From NCBI GenBank assembly GCA_963969395.1, contig OZ017797.1, positions 30,318,001 to 30,382,000 of the forward strand: 64,000 nucleotides of DNA. Direction: 5' to 3'. The translations under genes and the position numbers were made by a program. Position 1 is the stretch's first letter. Every line of letters begins with the position of its first letter. The notes below the pieces were generated by a model. It searched no databases. It was not told the DNA's origin and saw nothing but the letters and a program-made list of their open reading frames with translations. Below, piece by piece: positions 23,860-35,900 of this stretch. The stretch is from Pseudoscleropodium purum. Its lineage: Eukaryota; Streptophyta; Bryopsida; Hypnales; Brachytheciaceae.

Positions 23860-24524
23860 TAATTAAGCGGACCTCTGTGGGGAGACGTTTTCCCGGTTCC
23901 ATCATTTTCCCGGCGCTGCTTAGCCAGCAAATTCACTGGCGATGCAGGGGCGGGCGACTGAAGATGCTCTTAGAACTGAATACACCAAACTAATGTCCTT
24001 TCCATCATGCCGTGTTTCCGTCGACGAATGTGGACGAACAAGGACGAGAACCTGGACGAGAACCTGGACGACTGAGGACGGAGCAGGTTTTCTCGAACAG
24101 AATGCGAACACAGAGGCGCCTAAAATTTGCTCGTTACTTCGGGGAGAAGCTTCGAGTTGTGGTGGGGCTGTTGGCTATGGCAGGTCTCGTGGCGAGACGG
24201 ACATGGCGTTTCTTCCAGTCTAAACTGCAATGGTCGCTCAACGATGTGTGGATAGGTATGAGGTGGAAGCATGTTTTGAGGTTTCTTGGAGTGCCTGATT
24301 TTGCCCTCTAGAAATTTTGGATTTGAGGTTTTGATTCGGGTTGCTGAGATGTTCTACTGGTTGTCAATTGCAGAATTATTATTTCTAGTTGACAAAGCTT
24401 CTATTTCACATTGAATTATTTCGAAGAATGGCAACCTTCGACGATTTTAGGTGGACTGTTGGCAATGGAGCGAGGGACATGAAATGTCTATTTCCTTAGC
24501 TTCTTGTTTGTCTACGCCGAAGAC
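23860..24524 (+). promoter_or_regulatory. Probable promoter and leader of the SNM1 gene
   Basis: GC-richer than the repeat tract. It contains a duplicated 15-bp unit (GGACGAGAACCT core, about 24041-24070). A splice-donor-like GTATGAG at about 24255 and an acceptor-like TTTTAG at about 24451 suggest a leader intron. Open frames here stop before or at the SNM1 start, so I treat them as untranslated or as upstream ORFs. Confidence 0.35.
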
Positions 24525-26867
24525 ATGGAGGGAGCTGGTTGTTCTTTGGATAGAAGTTCCAGTCTTCCTCTTGCGAAGAAGAAGAGGTTATCTTTGCGAG
24601 GCGGCGCTGTCGCCCAGCAGGCAACCAGTGTTGAAATTCCACAGGAAATTGAGGACAGGGCTAGAAATGGAAATGGAGATTTGAACAGGGATTTACAGCA
24701 GGTACGTTACAGCAGGGAGAGTGCGGGAGCGGATGCTGAGCGCTTGGGAAATCTAGAATCCACCATAGTTGCTGAGGGTGGTGATGGGAGAAATTTACTT
24801 CGGGAGAGTAGCGGAAATTGTGAAAGACGACAAGAAGAAAGGGTTTTGAGCTCAGGAACCGAGAAAGCGATTCTAGAAAAGTTTTGGGATGCTGAAGAAG
24901 AATTTCCATTTGATGTGTTGGAGGAGGTTTTGAGTCAATATGATAAGCCTGTGGGACTGTCAGATCAAAATGACAGTAAATGTGCAATTCAACAAGATTG
25001 CACATTCGCAGGTGAGCCTGAGAATTCAAAATGCATAGCTGTGGAGAGTCTCAATTTTGGAGATCATTATTGTTTTGAGGACTATGACGCTGCTGGGGAA
25101 ACAATTGAAAACTTCAAGCGAGATGATCAACCAGTTTCGATCGCAAGTGTATCGCCTATCAAGGACCAGGAAGCTTTTGAAGATTCGTCAGGTTTTAGGG
25201 ATGATTTGTTTTTCGATATAGCAGGTAGCAATGCAAGCATGGAGACGTTGCCGGAGACACAGAGAGAGGCAGGTTCTGAATTGGATGACATCCCTTGTGA
25301 AGGTACAGATTTAAGCTTCAAGGATGCATTTTATAAGGATGGAACTGATTGGAGTGCGCTTCATGAAGTTGATGAGTATGGATTGCCATATACGAGTATT
25401 CCGCCATCAAGTTCTGACAATAGTTGTGCAATCAAGGATGCAAATGTATTTAGAAACGTGGAGAGTAGCATTGAGGGCAAGGTTGTGGAAACGCAACCAG
25501 TTTGCCACTCTCAAGTTAGCTTATTAGAGCCCGGTTTGTACTGCAAAGAAGAGAGTAAGATTAATTTGTCTCGTTCTTCGAGGCTGAAGCAGGGCGATCT
25601 CTCATCCTTTCTAGGGCTCAAGCCCAAGTCACCCGCTGATGCAAAAGTGTCCCAGAAAAAGACAGAGCAACGCGATATAGGAACGTACTTTGGATTGGCT
25701 CCTCTCGCGAAGCAGGCTTCTGCAGCAGCGAACTTTTTATCCAAGTTTCGCACTGGATCCACAACCCCTGTTGCTGCAAGTGGCGATTATGGGCCAAGGA
25801 AGGGTGGCAATGGCTGGAAAATGAACCGTGAGTCCACCAGAGGTTGCCCATTCTACAAGAAGATACCAGGGACTCCTTTTACGGTTGACGCTTTTAAGTA
25901 CAGAGCGGTTGAGAACTGTAAGGCTTACTTCCTCACACATTTTCACAGCGATCATTATGGAGGACTTACTCGATCATGGTGTCATGGTCCTATATTTTGC
26001 ACTGAAATCACTGCCCGCCTTGTGTCGATGCACTTGGGTGTTGATTCTCAGTGGTTGCGTCCAGTTAGGCTTAATTTCCTCTTTATGGTTGAAGGTGTTG
26101 AAGTGCAGTTTCTGGAGGCAAATCACTGCCCAGGCGCTGCTCTTATACTTTTCCAGACGTCTTGTGGGCAACGAATATTACACACAGGTGATTTTCGAGC
26201 TTGCAAAAGCATGCAGGTTTACCCCGATCTCCTCAGTGGACGCATCACTTCTCTCTATTTGGACACCACTTATTGTAATCCGAAGTACAACTTTCCTTTA
26301 CAGGAAGATGTAATCAAGCATGTTGTAAGGCTGACAACAGCAGCATTGACTCGAAATCCGAAGACATTGGTGACAGTTGGCGCATATAGCATCGGGAAAG
26401 AACGTGTTTATCTGGGGATTGCGAAGGCTCTCAATTTAAATATTTATGCCGACAATCGGCGAGCAAGGACATTGCGATCACTGGATTGGCCTGATTTGAC
26501 TGAAAGATTATGCTCGGATGCTAGCAGTAGTCGATTGCATGTGCTACCGATCTCGCACTTGAATGCCACAAAGTTGAGGGCTTACATGCAGTCGTTTCAT
26601 CCGACCTACAGTGCAGTGTTAGCTTTTCGGCCCACTGGTTGGACTTACTCAGAAAAAGTAGGTTCCAAATTACAGGATTTGAAGCCCCAGTGTAGTGGTG
26701 CTATTACCGTATATGGTGTTCCTTATAGTGAGCATTCTAGCTACTCAGAGCTTCAAGAGTTTGTACAGTTCTTGAGGCCTCAAAAGATTATTGCTACTGT
26801 CAACATAGGATCTGCATCTCAAAGGGAGAGTATGCAGGCTCATTTTAATCATTGGCTGAAATGTTGA
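24525..26867 (+). CDS. SNM1: SNM1/DCLRE1-type DNA crosslink repair nuclease
   Basis: A 780-residue intronless protein, a nuclear metallo-beta-lactamase/beta-CASP 5' exonuclease acting in interstrand crosslink repair. The catalytic half begins near CPFYKKIPGTPFTVDAF. Metal motif HFHSDH is at 472-477, the conserved NHCPGA block has His534, HTGDF has His553 and Asp556, DTTYCNP follows, and the beta-CASP segment has TVGAYSIGKERV and the C-terminal YSEHSSY (His737). All metal ligands are present. The N-terminal 440 residues are low-complexity and acidic, with two PIP-box-like motifs, QGDLSSFL (356-363) and QRDIGTYF (382-389). I see no zinc finger. The open frame extends seven codons upstream to a TTG; the first ATG is at 24525 (GACATGGAG). 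Closest to SNM1A-like proteins rather than Artemis. Confidence 0.93.
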   Translation: MEGAGCSLDRSSSLPLAKKKRLSLRGGAVAQQATSVEIPQEIEDRARNGNGDLNRDLQQVRYSRESAGADAERLGNLESTIVAEGGDGRNLLRESSGNCERRQEERVLSSGTEKAILEKFWDAEEEFPFDVLEEVLSQYDKPVGLSDQNDSKCAIQQDCTFAGEPENSKCIAVESLNFGDHYCFEDYDAAGETIENFKRDDQPVSIASVSPIKDQEAFEDSSGFRDDLFFDIAGSNASMETLPETQREAGSELDDIPCEGTDLSFKDAFYKDGTDWSALHEVDEYGLPYTSIPPSSSDNSCAIKDANVFRNVESSIEGKVVETQPVCHSQVSLLEPGLYCKEESKINLSRSSRLKQGDLSSFLGLKPKSPADAKVSQKKTEQRDIGTYFGLAPLAKQASAAANFLSKFRTGSTTPVAASGDYGPRKGGNGWKMNRESTRGCPFYKKIPGTPFTVDAFKYRAVENCKAYFLTHFHSDHYGGLTRSWCHGPIFCTEITARLVSMHLGVDSQWLRPVRLNFLFMVEGVEVQFLEANHCPGAALILFQTSCGQRILHTGDFRACKSMQVYPDLLSGRITSLYLDTTYCNPKYNFPLQEDVIKHVVRLTTAALTRNPKTLVTVGAYSIGKERVYLGIAKALNLNIYADNRRARTLRSLDWPDLTERLCSDASSSRLHVLPISHLNATKLRAYMQSFHPTYSAVLAFRPTGWTYSEKVGSKLQDLKPQCSGAITVYGVPYSEHSSYSELQEFVQFLRPQKIIATVNIGSASQRESMQAHFNHWLKC

Positions 26868-27745
26868 GTTCTTGAGAAACTAACCTTCCTGTGAAGTTCT
26901 TGCAAGAGAGATGCAAGCTTGTGGCTTTCAACCTGTGCAATCGAAGTGGACCTGGCATTAGGGCTCAGTAATTCTGTACTGAAGAAACACAATGTCATTG
27001 AAGATTTGAGCTTACCATTTGGCAACCCAATCAAATAGCTCTGACCTCTGGACTTTGACTTCGCTTATCAGGTAGGGACGTACTCAAGCGTCCTCACATT
27101 CACTGCAAATTTAATGCAAGGTCTTCCATTCAGTCCAAGCAATTGCTGGCATGGAATTCTTCCCAGAGCTTCAGGATTATACATGGTTCCCACTTAGAAC
27201 TCATTCGTCAAGATATATATACCGATTTCAAATGTTCAAATACCATACATTTATTTCAAAAACAAAACAAAACCATACATTCAAAAGTGAATTTTAAACC
27301 AACTTGATCAGCCTCAGTCAGTCATTCAATGCAAACAAGACAATTAGATAGAAATTCATACAACACTTTTGTGAATCAAGTCCTCCAAATTAAAGTGTAC
27401 CAAAATTTATGGTGAGGGGGGAATGCAAAGGTATTACAAGCTACTATATCATTCATTGTCATTGTATTATAGATAGCAGACATGGATTTTTTGTGGACTC
27501 AAATGCTCTGTAGAGCCAAGTTGCTTCCACAGTTGGCTCAAGATTTGTAGACACCTTCCCAGAAGAAACTGGGGATTCTAAAGTAGACATTCAAGCTTGT
27601 TATGAGCCTAATTAATGATCTCAATATCTTATTACTGTAATTTTATCAGTAATAGCAATGTCTTGTCCAGCTTCTATATACAAACTAAGCTTATTTATAG
27701 AACATTTTGTAATGATGTATACTTGAAGACGACGCCTTTGTTTGT
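26868..27745. other. Intergenic, SNM1 3' flank
   Basis: Moderate to AT-rich sequence between two convergent genes. It should hold both 3' UTRs. No gene or repeat was recognised. Confidence 0.45.
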
Positions 27746-28276
27746 CTATTCCTCATCGACAAGGATTTCGCCTTCTTCTGTGCCTTGATCCTCTTGAACT
27801 TTTTTCCTTTGGGCCTTCTTCTTGGCCTCCTCGCAGATGCTTACATGTGTGGAATGTGGTTCCCTAGGCATTTGAAACCTCAGGTTCTGAAGCTTTGAGG
27901 CCAACCCCCGTACTTGCTCATCTCTGTGTTTTGTGAGATCGTATAGAAACTTGCACATCTTGTGCACGCAAAACAGGTGTGTGCAACTCTTGAGACTCCT
28001 TCCTTCCACAATTCTATGTTTCGTCAAATGTAGAAGCACACGGAGGCCCTTGCGGAGGATGGCCGTCATGAGTTGGTTCGATTGGAATTTCAAAAGCATA
28101 GTCATGAGGATGTGGAGGCCTGTGACGTTCAATTTGCACATGAAGACATTTTGGAGGGCCGACTTACTATTGGTCTTTAGCACGGCCTCTAAAAGGATGG
28201 AGAGGTGGCGGTTGCTTTCCAAATCCACCGCTTTTGCAAAAAGCTTGAGAAAAGTAATGGGTGATTGAAGATCCAT
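27746..28276 (-). CDS. Small helical protein, possible TFIIS N-terminal-like domain
   Basis: A 176-residue open frame starting at the first ATG (28276; the frame runs 13 codons further upstream without an ATG). It is Leu-rich and predicted to be all-helical. Its middle (KFLYDLTKHRDEQVRGLASK) resembles the last helices of TFIIS N-terminal/LW-type bundles, where a KLRKH..EEV..LAK..V pattern is usual. The C-terminal 45 residues are charged: a basic stretch (EEAKKKAQRKKVQ) then an acidic end (EEGEILVDEE). If the domain call is right it would bind transcription-elongation partners, but the resemblance is weak. It could also be one exon of a larger gene or a processed fragment, since 28277-28920 shows no partner exon. 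Confidence 0.5.
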   Translation of the reverse strand: MDLQSPITFLKLFAKAVDLESNRHLSILLEAVLKTNSKSALQNVFMCKLNVTGLHILMTMLLKFQSNQLMTAILRKGLRVLLHLTKHRIVEGRSLKSCTHLFCVHKMCKFLYDLTKHRDEQVRGLASKLQNLRFQMPREPHSTHVSICEEAKKKAQRKKVQEDQGTEEGEILVDEE

Positions 28277-28922
28277 AGCTTGATTTAGGGAGAAAAGTAA
28301 AAAGAATAACTCCAAGGAGTTGAAGTAAAATGAAATGACCCCAAAAAGTTGGAGGCAAAAGAAATGAGGAGGAATATGAGAGAAGAATAAAGCATATTAA
28401 AATAGAGGAGGGAACAGGGATGTTTATACTTCTGAACAGCAAAAGTAAAAGGCAATCAATCAATGTAAAAGCTCAGAGGTTCTTACTGTTAATTATTTGG
28501 GTTTGCTTATGCAGAGTCTCGTAACGGCATAACATCCCGCTGAGTATCCTTCTTAGTAGAGACTGATGGTGCAGTGCAGCTTGGGAGCGAGATCGCTAAA
28601 AGTCCTATCTTGGAAAAACCAAGAGCAGATTCCGATCCAAAATTTTAAACTGTGACACCCCGCAATGAGGATGATTCAAGCGGTCCTTGAAGAATTAGAT
28701 AAACTGAAGCAGGCATTCTTCGTTATGAGGAAGAGAGGAGATGCATCGCTTGCACAATAACATCTGACGCAAGGGACAGAGAAAAGTGCAGCTTCAAAAA
28801 TGGTCATAATGTCTGTTTTAACCAATCAGTTCACTTGTACACCATTTCAAAGTCTACATGGAAAAAAAACAAAAACAAACAAAGGGCATTATCTTACCCA
28901 AACCCGCATCAAACTATTGTAA
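28277..28922. other. Intergenic spacer
   Basis: AT-rich, between the small helical-protein gene and the stop codon of the TPR gene. It includes an A-rich run. No gene was recognised. Confidence 0.4.
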
Positions 28923-31900
28923 TTAAATATCTATGACATCACTGTCAGTCGCATCATCGACCATGTTGGACGCAGGTGCAGGTCTGCTGTCGAATTTTCC
29001 TCGACCTCCTAATTCTCTGAAATCAAAGCCATCGTCGTCCTCGCCACCGTCCTCGTCCTCATCCTCGTCTTCATTCTCGTCCTCTTCGTCTCCATCTCCG
29101 GAGGTGCTCAACACGGCTAACCTCGCATAATATGGCTCAATCTCTTCTGCTCTTCCTGATTTATCTAACAGCATAATAATCAACTCTAAGGAAAGCACCA
29201 GCTGCGGACTGTCCGCACCTAGCGCATTCTCCTGAATGGCCAGCACACGCTTCATCAACGACAAGGCCTCCTCAAACTTGCCTTTCGCATGCAAAATGGA
29301 CGCCAAGCAGTTGCATGCTTCTCCTGCAAACAAAGAATATATATTGAGTGACCTAAATCATTTCAAACATTACAAAGACCAATGCATCATCTTTGTACTT
29401 GATGATATAAATTTGCACTGAACTTCATTTCAGAGAAGAATGTACTCTACACAAAAGAAGACTGCCCACATCTCCATATAAGCCCGAAAAATTAAACGAA
29501 CGTCCAATCCCAAACAGAAAAACAAACTGATGTTATTGACCCCTACGTGCCTAAATGGCCCAAAGTGGCTGCTGCTACTATACCAATAGAAGAAAAAATC
29601 ATTCATTTAAGAAGATTCGAGGTAATAAAATGTACCAATAGAACAAAGAAACCATTCCCTTCACTTTTGAGTGATAGAAATATGTTAGAATACACAGTAG
29701 ATTCCTCCGTTTTTAGCTTGGGCACTTAAGTGTTACGAGCTTGGTGAGAGTACAGTAAAGTAACGCACCAACAACAGCGCTATCAGAATCGAAATGAGCC
29801 TCTCGAATTTCCAGTGCTCGGCGAGCAACAGGCTCAGCTTCGTCCTCTCGGTTCAAGTGGTGCAAAGCTGTTGCCAACATCTCCAATGGCACTGAGACTT
29901 GAGGGGCATCTGGACCCAAGTCTTCCACTGCTAACTTCAAGCTCCGTCGCAGCACTGGCACACACTTGTCGTGCTTTTCACCTACAGCATACGCTGTCGC
30001 CAAGTTTTGCAGATGCACTATCAAAGAGGGGTGATCAGGGCCAAACACTCTTTCTTTCACGAGCAAATTTGTTTCCCATAGCTCTTCAGCCTCGTCATTC
30101 CTATTCACGAACAGATTATTCAGCAACTGATGAAGCTAGTGGAAAAAATTTGCTCCACAAAGTACACCATTCATTCCATTCAGTGTATTCCATGATTTAA
30201 TGTAAAACCAAAATTGTGTCGTAATCCAAAATTGCGCCATAGAGAAAATTATTTCCATTTGTTAAATCATTTACCTTGGGCCCCCTACCAAGAAGCTATT
30301 CAGTAAATTGTCACTCAAGCAACTAGTGACCAGCCCTCAGGAGACCAACACAAGATTCAAAGCGTAGTAAATAGTATTCACCAATTTATGGTGTTCACAT
30401 TGTATCATGGATCTATGAAATAAGTATCACAAACTACACAGAATAAACAGAGTAGCTGTCGATTCAATTACCTCCCAATAAGGCTGAGCAGCTCCGCCAA
30501 ATCTGCCCGGGCTGTCTCCATGGATGAATCGTCATCGTCCAACTTGCTGCATCCCTCCATAATTCGCATTCCCTCGTGATACAAAGAAATGGCTTCATCA
30601 ACCGAACCTGTGAATGACAGAACATTTAAAAATCATATACTATTTACTAAGCAAATTAGTGCATTCAGAACTTCTTTACTTTTAAACATAAAACAAGTTT
30701 CTAATCACAATAGTGTCTACTCAAAATTGAAATGTATAAACTTTCAATATAGTCTCGTGTCAACTCTCTGTATAATCCTCACAGGATGAAAATACCCAAA
30801 ATCCTATATTACAATCATAGAAGGCCACTACCTCTACATCCACATGTTCCAATTCTACTAGACATTCATTCTTTGAAATGAGGGGCTCCAGCATGCTACT
30901 ATTTCTTTTACCATGTCTCGTTCTCATTGGGTACCATAACTTGTTGCATTTTCGAACCACAGCTTAGTCTCTCTTCTTGAAGTAGGGACAATAAATAAAT
31001 CTCAATGACAAAGTAAGATGGCAGAATAGTGTGGAAGGGTAATGAAATCTTCTGGAAATATGTATTACGTACCTGCAGTGGCATATACTCGAGCTAGTGC
31101 ACATTTAGCAACACCAACTCTCCCGTCCTTCTCTCCATACGTTTGCTCCACAATCTTCAATGCTCTGCGTTCAACAAGATTATAAGGAATCAATGAACTT
31201 GAGCAAGAAAAACATGGAAGTAGATAGTAGAAAATCATCACCAAATACGGTTAGAAAGAGACAGTTGTAAATGATAGAAAAAGCAGCCGAGAACATGTTT
31301 CAATCCCAACATTATCATAACTAACCTCTGCAAAACAATTTCAGCTTCATCAGTCTTCTCTTCTTCCAAAAGGCACTGTCCTAATTTTGAAAGAGGAAGG
31401 GCAAGTGTTTCGTCCGCAGGGCCTCTTGTTTTCTCAATTATGGACACAATTCGATTGTAAAGCTCGATCGCACTTGTAGATTCATCCATGTCGTTGTATG
31501 CGGTGGCCAATCCCAAAAGTGAGTCTACTATCAATGGACTGTCGGCTCCTGCATGTGAAAAGAACCAAATGAGCCTAGTATAGATTTTCATCTTGCTAAC
31601 AGATACACGCTTAGCAATTGATGCTGTCCATTAACTATGCAATATAAGACGTCATTTAATTGGAGGCAAACTTGAATCAAAGTATAGTTGCAGATTGCAC
31701 AGAAAACTGTTGATGAAGAAGGCAGGAAACTCAGAATGAAAGTGGGTATAATTGCAATAAAAAAAGCCCCTAGAAATGTCACGAGTGCTTAAATAATCTG
31801 GAGACAAAATTAATGAAACAGGGAAAGGACGTAAAGATTTACCAACTAAGTCTTCTTGAATTTCAAGACTTTTCAGATAAAATGGAAGTCCCTCCTCAGG

Positions 31901-34900
31901 TTTGCCTAATTCAGTGTACATACTCCCCATGTGCTCTAATATTCTGTCGGCAAGAGGTTGAAGTGAATCGATCCCAACATCCTCCATAAGATCTTTAATC
32001 TGCAGGCATGCACGCGTTAAAATACTTCAACCAGTGACAAACTAGTATGGCCTGTGAGTTGCCACAACGACGATGGCCGACAATGCTCTATAATACCATT
32101 TTTTGACGAAATTATTAATTTTTGTAATTTTTAATGACATTATACTTCAGAAACCCACCAATCACGGAGACCTACAGTGTGATGACACAAGAAAATATAG
32201 TAAAACAATACAAGCTCTTGACTTAACACATAAAGATACTGAGAAAAAACAACACTAAGGAGTTGGTGAATATTCCCATGTTCAACTATACATTAGGGTC
32301 AGTTGCAATACAAACCTGGCCTAAAATTTTTTCAGCCTCCTCAAATTCGCCCATGCTCATTCGCAGGGAGGCGAGAGTATCCAGCATAGCTATTTGCTCC
32401 ATTCCTTTATAGCCAGCCTCGAGCTGCTCGGCTATTACCTCAAGGTTGGCTTCTATTAGACCAACAGCAGAATCCGCATCACCTTCTGCCACCAATTTCA
32501 GCACTTCATCAGTAAGCTCTTGTAGCTGTTCTTGCATGTCACTCACTTCTTTCACCAGGCTCTTCATGTCATCAATATTCACAGAATGCCTGTCAAAAAG
32601 GAAATTCAGTTATGAGTAAATAAAGAATGTTAAGAACAACTACGGACACAGCCATGTCATTACAACCAATTCGTTTGAACTATTTGTCGTATCCAAAAAA
32701 AACCACTACCAACAGCGGAAGGTCGGCTAAAACCTAATACAATCCTCAACAAATAGGTAATATTCCGAGTTCAGCTCCACCAAGAATAGTTTCATCTCGC
32801 TTGCGTAACCCCGGAAGGGCCAGAAACCCCAAATTGGGGCCCCATGTGTTTGTAGCAATTTGGGTAGGTCATATTAAGACTATCTTTTGTCCAATGTATT
32901 ACATTATTGATCAACTCACGCGGTTTTCTTTACTGATTCTGGTGATATGTAATTTGGCCAGAACTGAATTATATTTCTCACAAACTGAACAATCGAATTG
33001 GTCGTTTCTAAACCAGGAATCCTCGGGGTTTTAGAGGTTAAGAAAGAAAAACGATAACCAAGCAGGAATCACTCACCCCATTTCCTTCAAAATCTCCTCA
33101 GCCATTCCATCATCGTTTAATTCCATAGCCTTTGCAAATCGATTGAACTGATCCTCAAGCGCTGAATCACGAGAATCCCTGGTAGTAAGAATATTTAGCC
33201 ACAAGTAAACAAAGGATAACTAATACAAGGACACGAATAATTTCATCCAACTCGCTAAAACGAGAGAAACAATAACATGCACGAGAACGGCTTACCCGAT
33301 TTCCTGCTCATCCGCTTCACCATCTTCTGAAAAAGTAGCTTTAGCAAAACGATTAAATTGTTCCTCAAGCGCTTCATCACTAGAAGATCTGATAAAAAAG
33401 AAAATCAAGCCAGGAGTAAGTGAAGCGTACTACAAACCAACTGAGAACACAAACAGTGTCATCCCAATTGCTAAAGAAAAAGAAACTGTAACAACACAAG
33501 CATGGCTTACCCCAATTCATTTATAACCTGCTTAACCGCTTCGTCATCGTCCTCTGTCAAAGCCTTTTTGAAACGCTCAAACTGTGCCTCCAGCACTGGA
33601 TCCCCATAAAACCTGATAACAAGAAAATTCAGCTACGAGAAGACAAGGGCTATTAAGAACAACTAGGAACACAACCACGTCGTTACAACCACTTCGTCAG
33701 AACTAATTATCGTGTCAAATTATTCGACTGAAAAAAACCTTTGTCTTCAAGAAAAGTCGGGTGACATCTGTGTGCAAACTAAGGCTGGAGGAACACATCT
33801 TACTCAATTCAAAGTAAAAAAAGAGATGCTAAAAGTTCTTTCCAACATCGACAGCTTCACTACTCTCTGACTCAATACAAATATAGTAATTAGATAATAT
33901 TAAATTGAACTTGACAATATTCACCTACATCTAGAACAGCCATATCCAACTTGAGAAACGATAGCATGTACGAGAACAGTTTACCCCATTTCCTCAATAA
34001 CCTGCTCAGCAAGTTTCTCATCTTGAGACATGATAGCCTTTGCAAAACGGTTGAACTGATCTTCAATCGCTGATTCAGGATTCTTTGAACCATTTCCAAC
34101 TACTTCTAACTTGTTGAAGCCGTCACTCCCGAATTCTCCTTCTGCCTTTCTGTAGTAATAACCTCTAAAGTTTAATAGGCTTCGAACCCTTTCAAGACTA
34201 TAATTGGCAGACTAAAATTCAAGTTCAAAAAAACTAAAATATAACAAGGAAAGCATTTCCATAGACGAGTAGAAATTTCATCCGCCAGAGGCATTCTAGA
34301 AAGCCTACCAATGCTTCAATTGGCAGGGTTCATATTAGGAACTGCCTTAGAATAGCATTGCAATTGGCATAGTTTGAAACCTCAACGCTACTATACAACT
34401 CACTCCCAATGCTACAGGCCAACTCATTGTCGACAAAGTTTCCAGAGTTTGTAAGTAATAATAGGGCTACACATGTAAAGGATTCATTTACAGTATTGAG
34501 CAGAGCATTGACAGCATTGACATAGCTGATTTGAGTCGCAAAAATGATACAGGCTGCCCCCCCTAAAAGGAATTTCTATTCTCTTCTAGTTGCTGTAACC
34601 AAAAGTCTATCAAATGAATTAGATTGTTTAGCATGCCTCACATGACAGTTTGCTTATTCGGCTGCAAATGGCTATACTTGTCTTTCGAGAGAATCCCTTG
34701 CAGTCTTATAGAGTGCCTGCATGCAACACAGTTCATCAAACCAACTGCTTAATCACTTCCAATTCACTACAGCAATAGAGCCTACGTAAAATAAGCGTGA
34801 TAATTAAAACCGATGCAAAGAAATACTCTCCCCCAAAGCCAAATAAAATTCACATAGCGCACCTATTAGCAATGCAACGGTAGCGCTCCGGTGACACTCC

Positions 34901-35103
34901 ACTAAAGCTCGAAGATAGCAAACATCCTTGCCAATTTCCAGCTTTGATGATCTGTCTGATATTCCGTGCACAGGAAACCAATTGCAAATTATTTGAGGGC
35001 ACGCTGGTCTTGAACCATGCTTGAGACCGCGTCGCGGCCTGCCTTGAAATCTTTGCATGAGGAAATTGTTGAGCGCCGACTTGCCTGCACCATGATTCAA
35101 CAT
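28923..35103 (-). CDS. TPR protein (kinesin light chain/nephrocystin-3-like), probably plastid
   Basis: Scaffold-type protein; partner unknown. Exons in transcript order: 34716-34642, 34149-33985, 33612-33511, 33388-33296, 33178-33077, 32589-32316, 31999-31843, 31548-31326, 31164-31073, 30607-30472, 30100-29769, 29323-28923. All GT-AG, frame continuous, 2152 nt. The N-terminal exons encode a fourfold repeat with core QFNRFAKA. From exon 32589 on there are paired-helix TPRs with the long spacing of kinesin light chains (ERVFGPDHPSLIVHLQNLAT, LGADSPQLVLSLELI). An acidic run (DEEDENEDEDEDED) precedes the C-terminus SDVIDI. The first coding exon is unresolved. One frame opens at ATG 35103; another at 35093 starts like a transit peptide (MVQASRRSTISS) but stops at once. 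The frame that joins 34863/34716 cleanly lacks an ATG. Confidence 0.85.
33077..34149 (-). repeat. Four tandemly duplicated coding exons in the TPR gene
   Basis: Exons 34149-33985, 33612-33511, 33388-33296 and 33178-33077 all have the same phase and encode versions of one unit. The units are: AIEDQFNRFAKAIMSQDEKL, VLEAQFERFKKALTEDDDEA, ALEEQFNRFAKATFSEDGEA and ALEDQFNRFAKAMELNDDGM. Most end in E-[IVLM]-G before the donor. The flanking introns also resemble each other. Confidence 0.85.
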
Positions 35104-35311
35104 TTTTCAGAATACGCAAATCTATATGAACCACAGTTCCATCCTCTTAAACCATTCTTGAATTTTATTTCTCACACCTTCGCCCCATCTGCTATTCCGT
35201 CTGCTCTTCAAGAGAATCAAGGTCTCCAAGATTCAGCGACCCTCTCGCATGAAAGAGCGTAAACCAAACACCACTCAAGAACGTTATGCCTTCCGTAACC
35301 CGTGAAATGTA

Positions 35312-35326
35312 AAACCCTAAACCCTA
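35312..35326 (+). promoter_or_regulatory. Double telo-box upstream of the TPR gene
   Basis: Two head-to-tail plant telomere-type units (AAACCCT) lie about 210 bp before the candidate ATG of the minus-strand TPR gene. Telo-boxes are common in plant promoters of growth-linked genes. Confidence 0.5.
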
Positions 35327-35371
35327 CAGAAATCAGAAAAATTCATAGAAAAATCGCCACATCCCGGCACC

Positions 35372-35461
35372 ATGGCTCCCATATACTGCTTGATTGAGGC
35401 GACAGAGCCGACAGTGATTTTGTGTGAAGAAAATTGGGAGTTCAAGGGGAAAGAGCAATGA
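35372..35461 (+). CDS. Small ORF, 29 codons, doubtful
   Basis: An ATG in strong plant context (CACCATGGCTCC) opens a frame reading MAPIYCLIEATEPTVILCEE and stopping after 29 codons. A second frame stays open to 35684 (ending KAEFRNGSAKMGKP). A frameshifted gene remnant divergent from the TPR gene is one reading, chance another. No family was recognised. Confidence 0.2.
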   Translation: MAPIYCLIEATEPTVILCEENWEFKGKEQ

Positions 35462-35900
35462 CCCGGTGTTGAAGACCGAGAACTGCACAAGCGCCTCCGC
35501 CATTGGGGAACAATCGAAAATGCGCAACACCTTCAATCGTGAAATGCTGCAAAAAAAAGAATCTCTTCGAACGCAAAGAAACTTCTCTTGGAGTGAAAAA
35601 AATCCTTGGCTGGTCCAAAACCTCGCCAACAAACTGATAAAGGCGGAGTTCAGGAATGGTTCCGCCAAAATGGGGAAACCATAAGGTTGTTGTGTTTCAG
35701 CAGATAAGAAACGAGCTCGCCAGTGTCGCCTTGTTGCGGATATGGTCCCTTGTTATTGAGCTCGCCAGTGTCGCGTTGCGTATGAACGCCCCATTCACAC
35801 TACGAGTTGGCACTTTGGCAGGAGAAGGATGGAGGGGCAATGTACACCATTTCAAAATAAATCTCTGCTTTTCATCAAATAAAAGCAGTCTTTTGGGGAC

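Noticed and set aside
34863..35134. Clean 90-codon first exon for the TPR gene
   Set aside because: The frame joins the next exon perfectly but begins at GTG after an in-frame stop and holds no usable ATG; the true start is unresolved.
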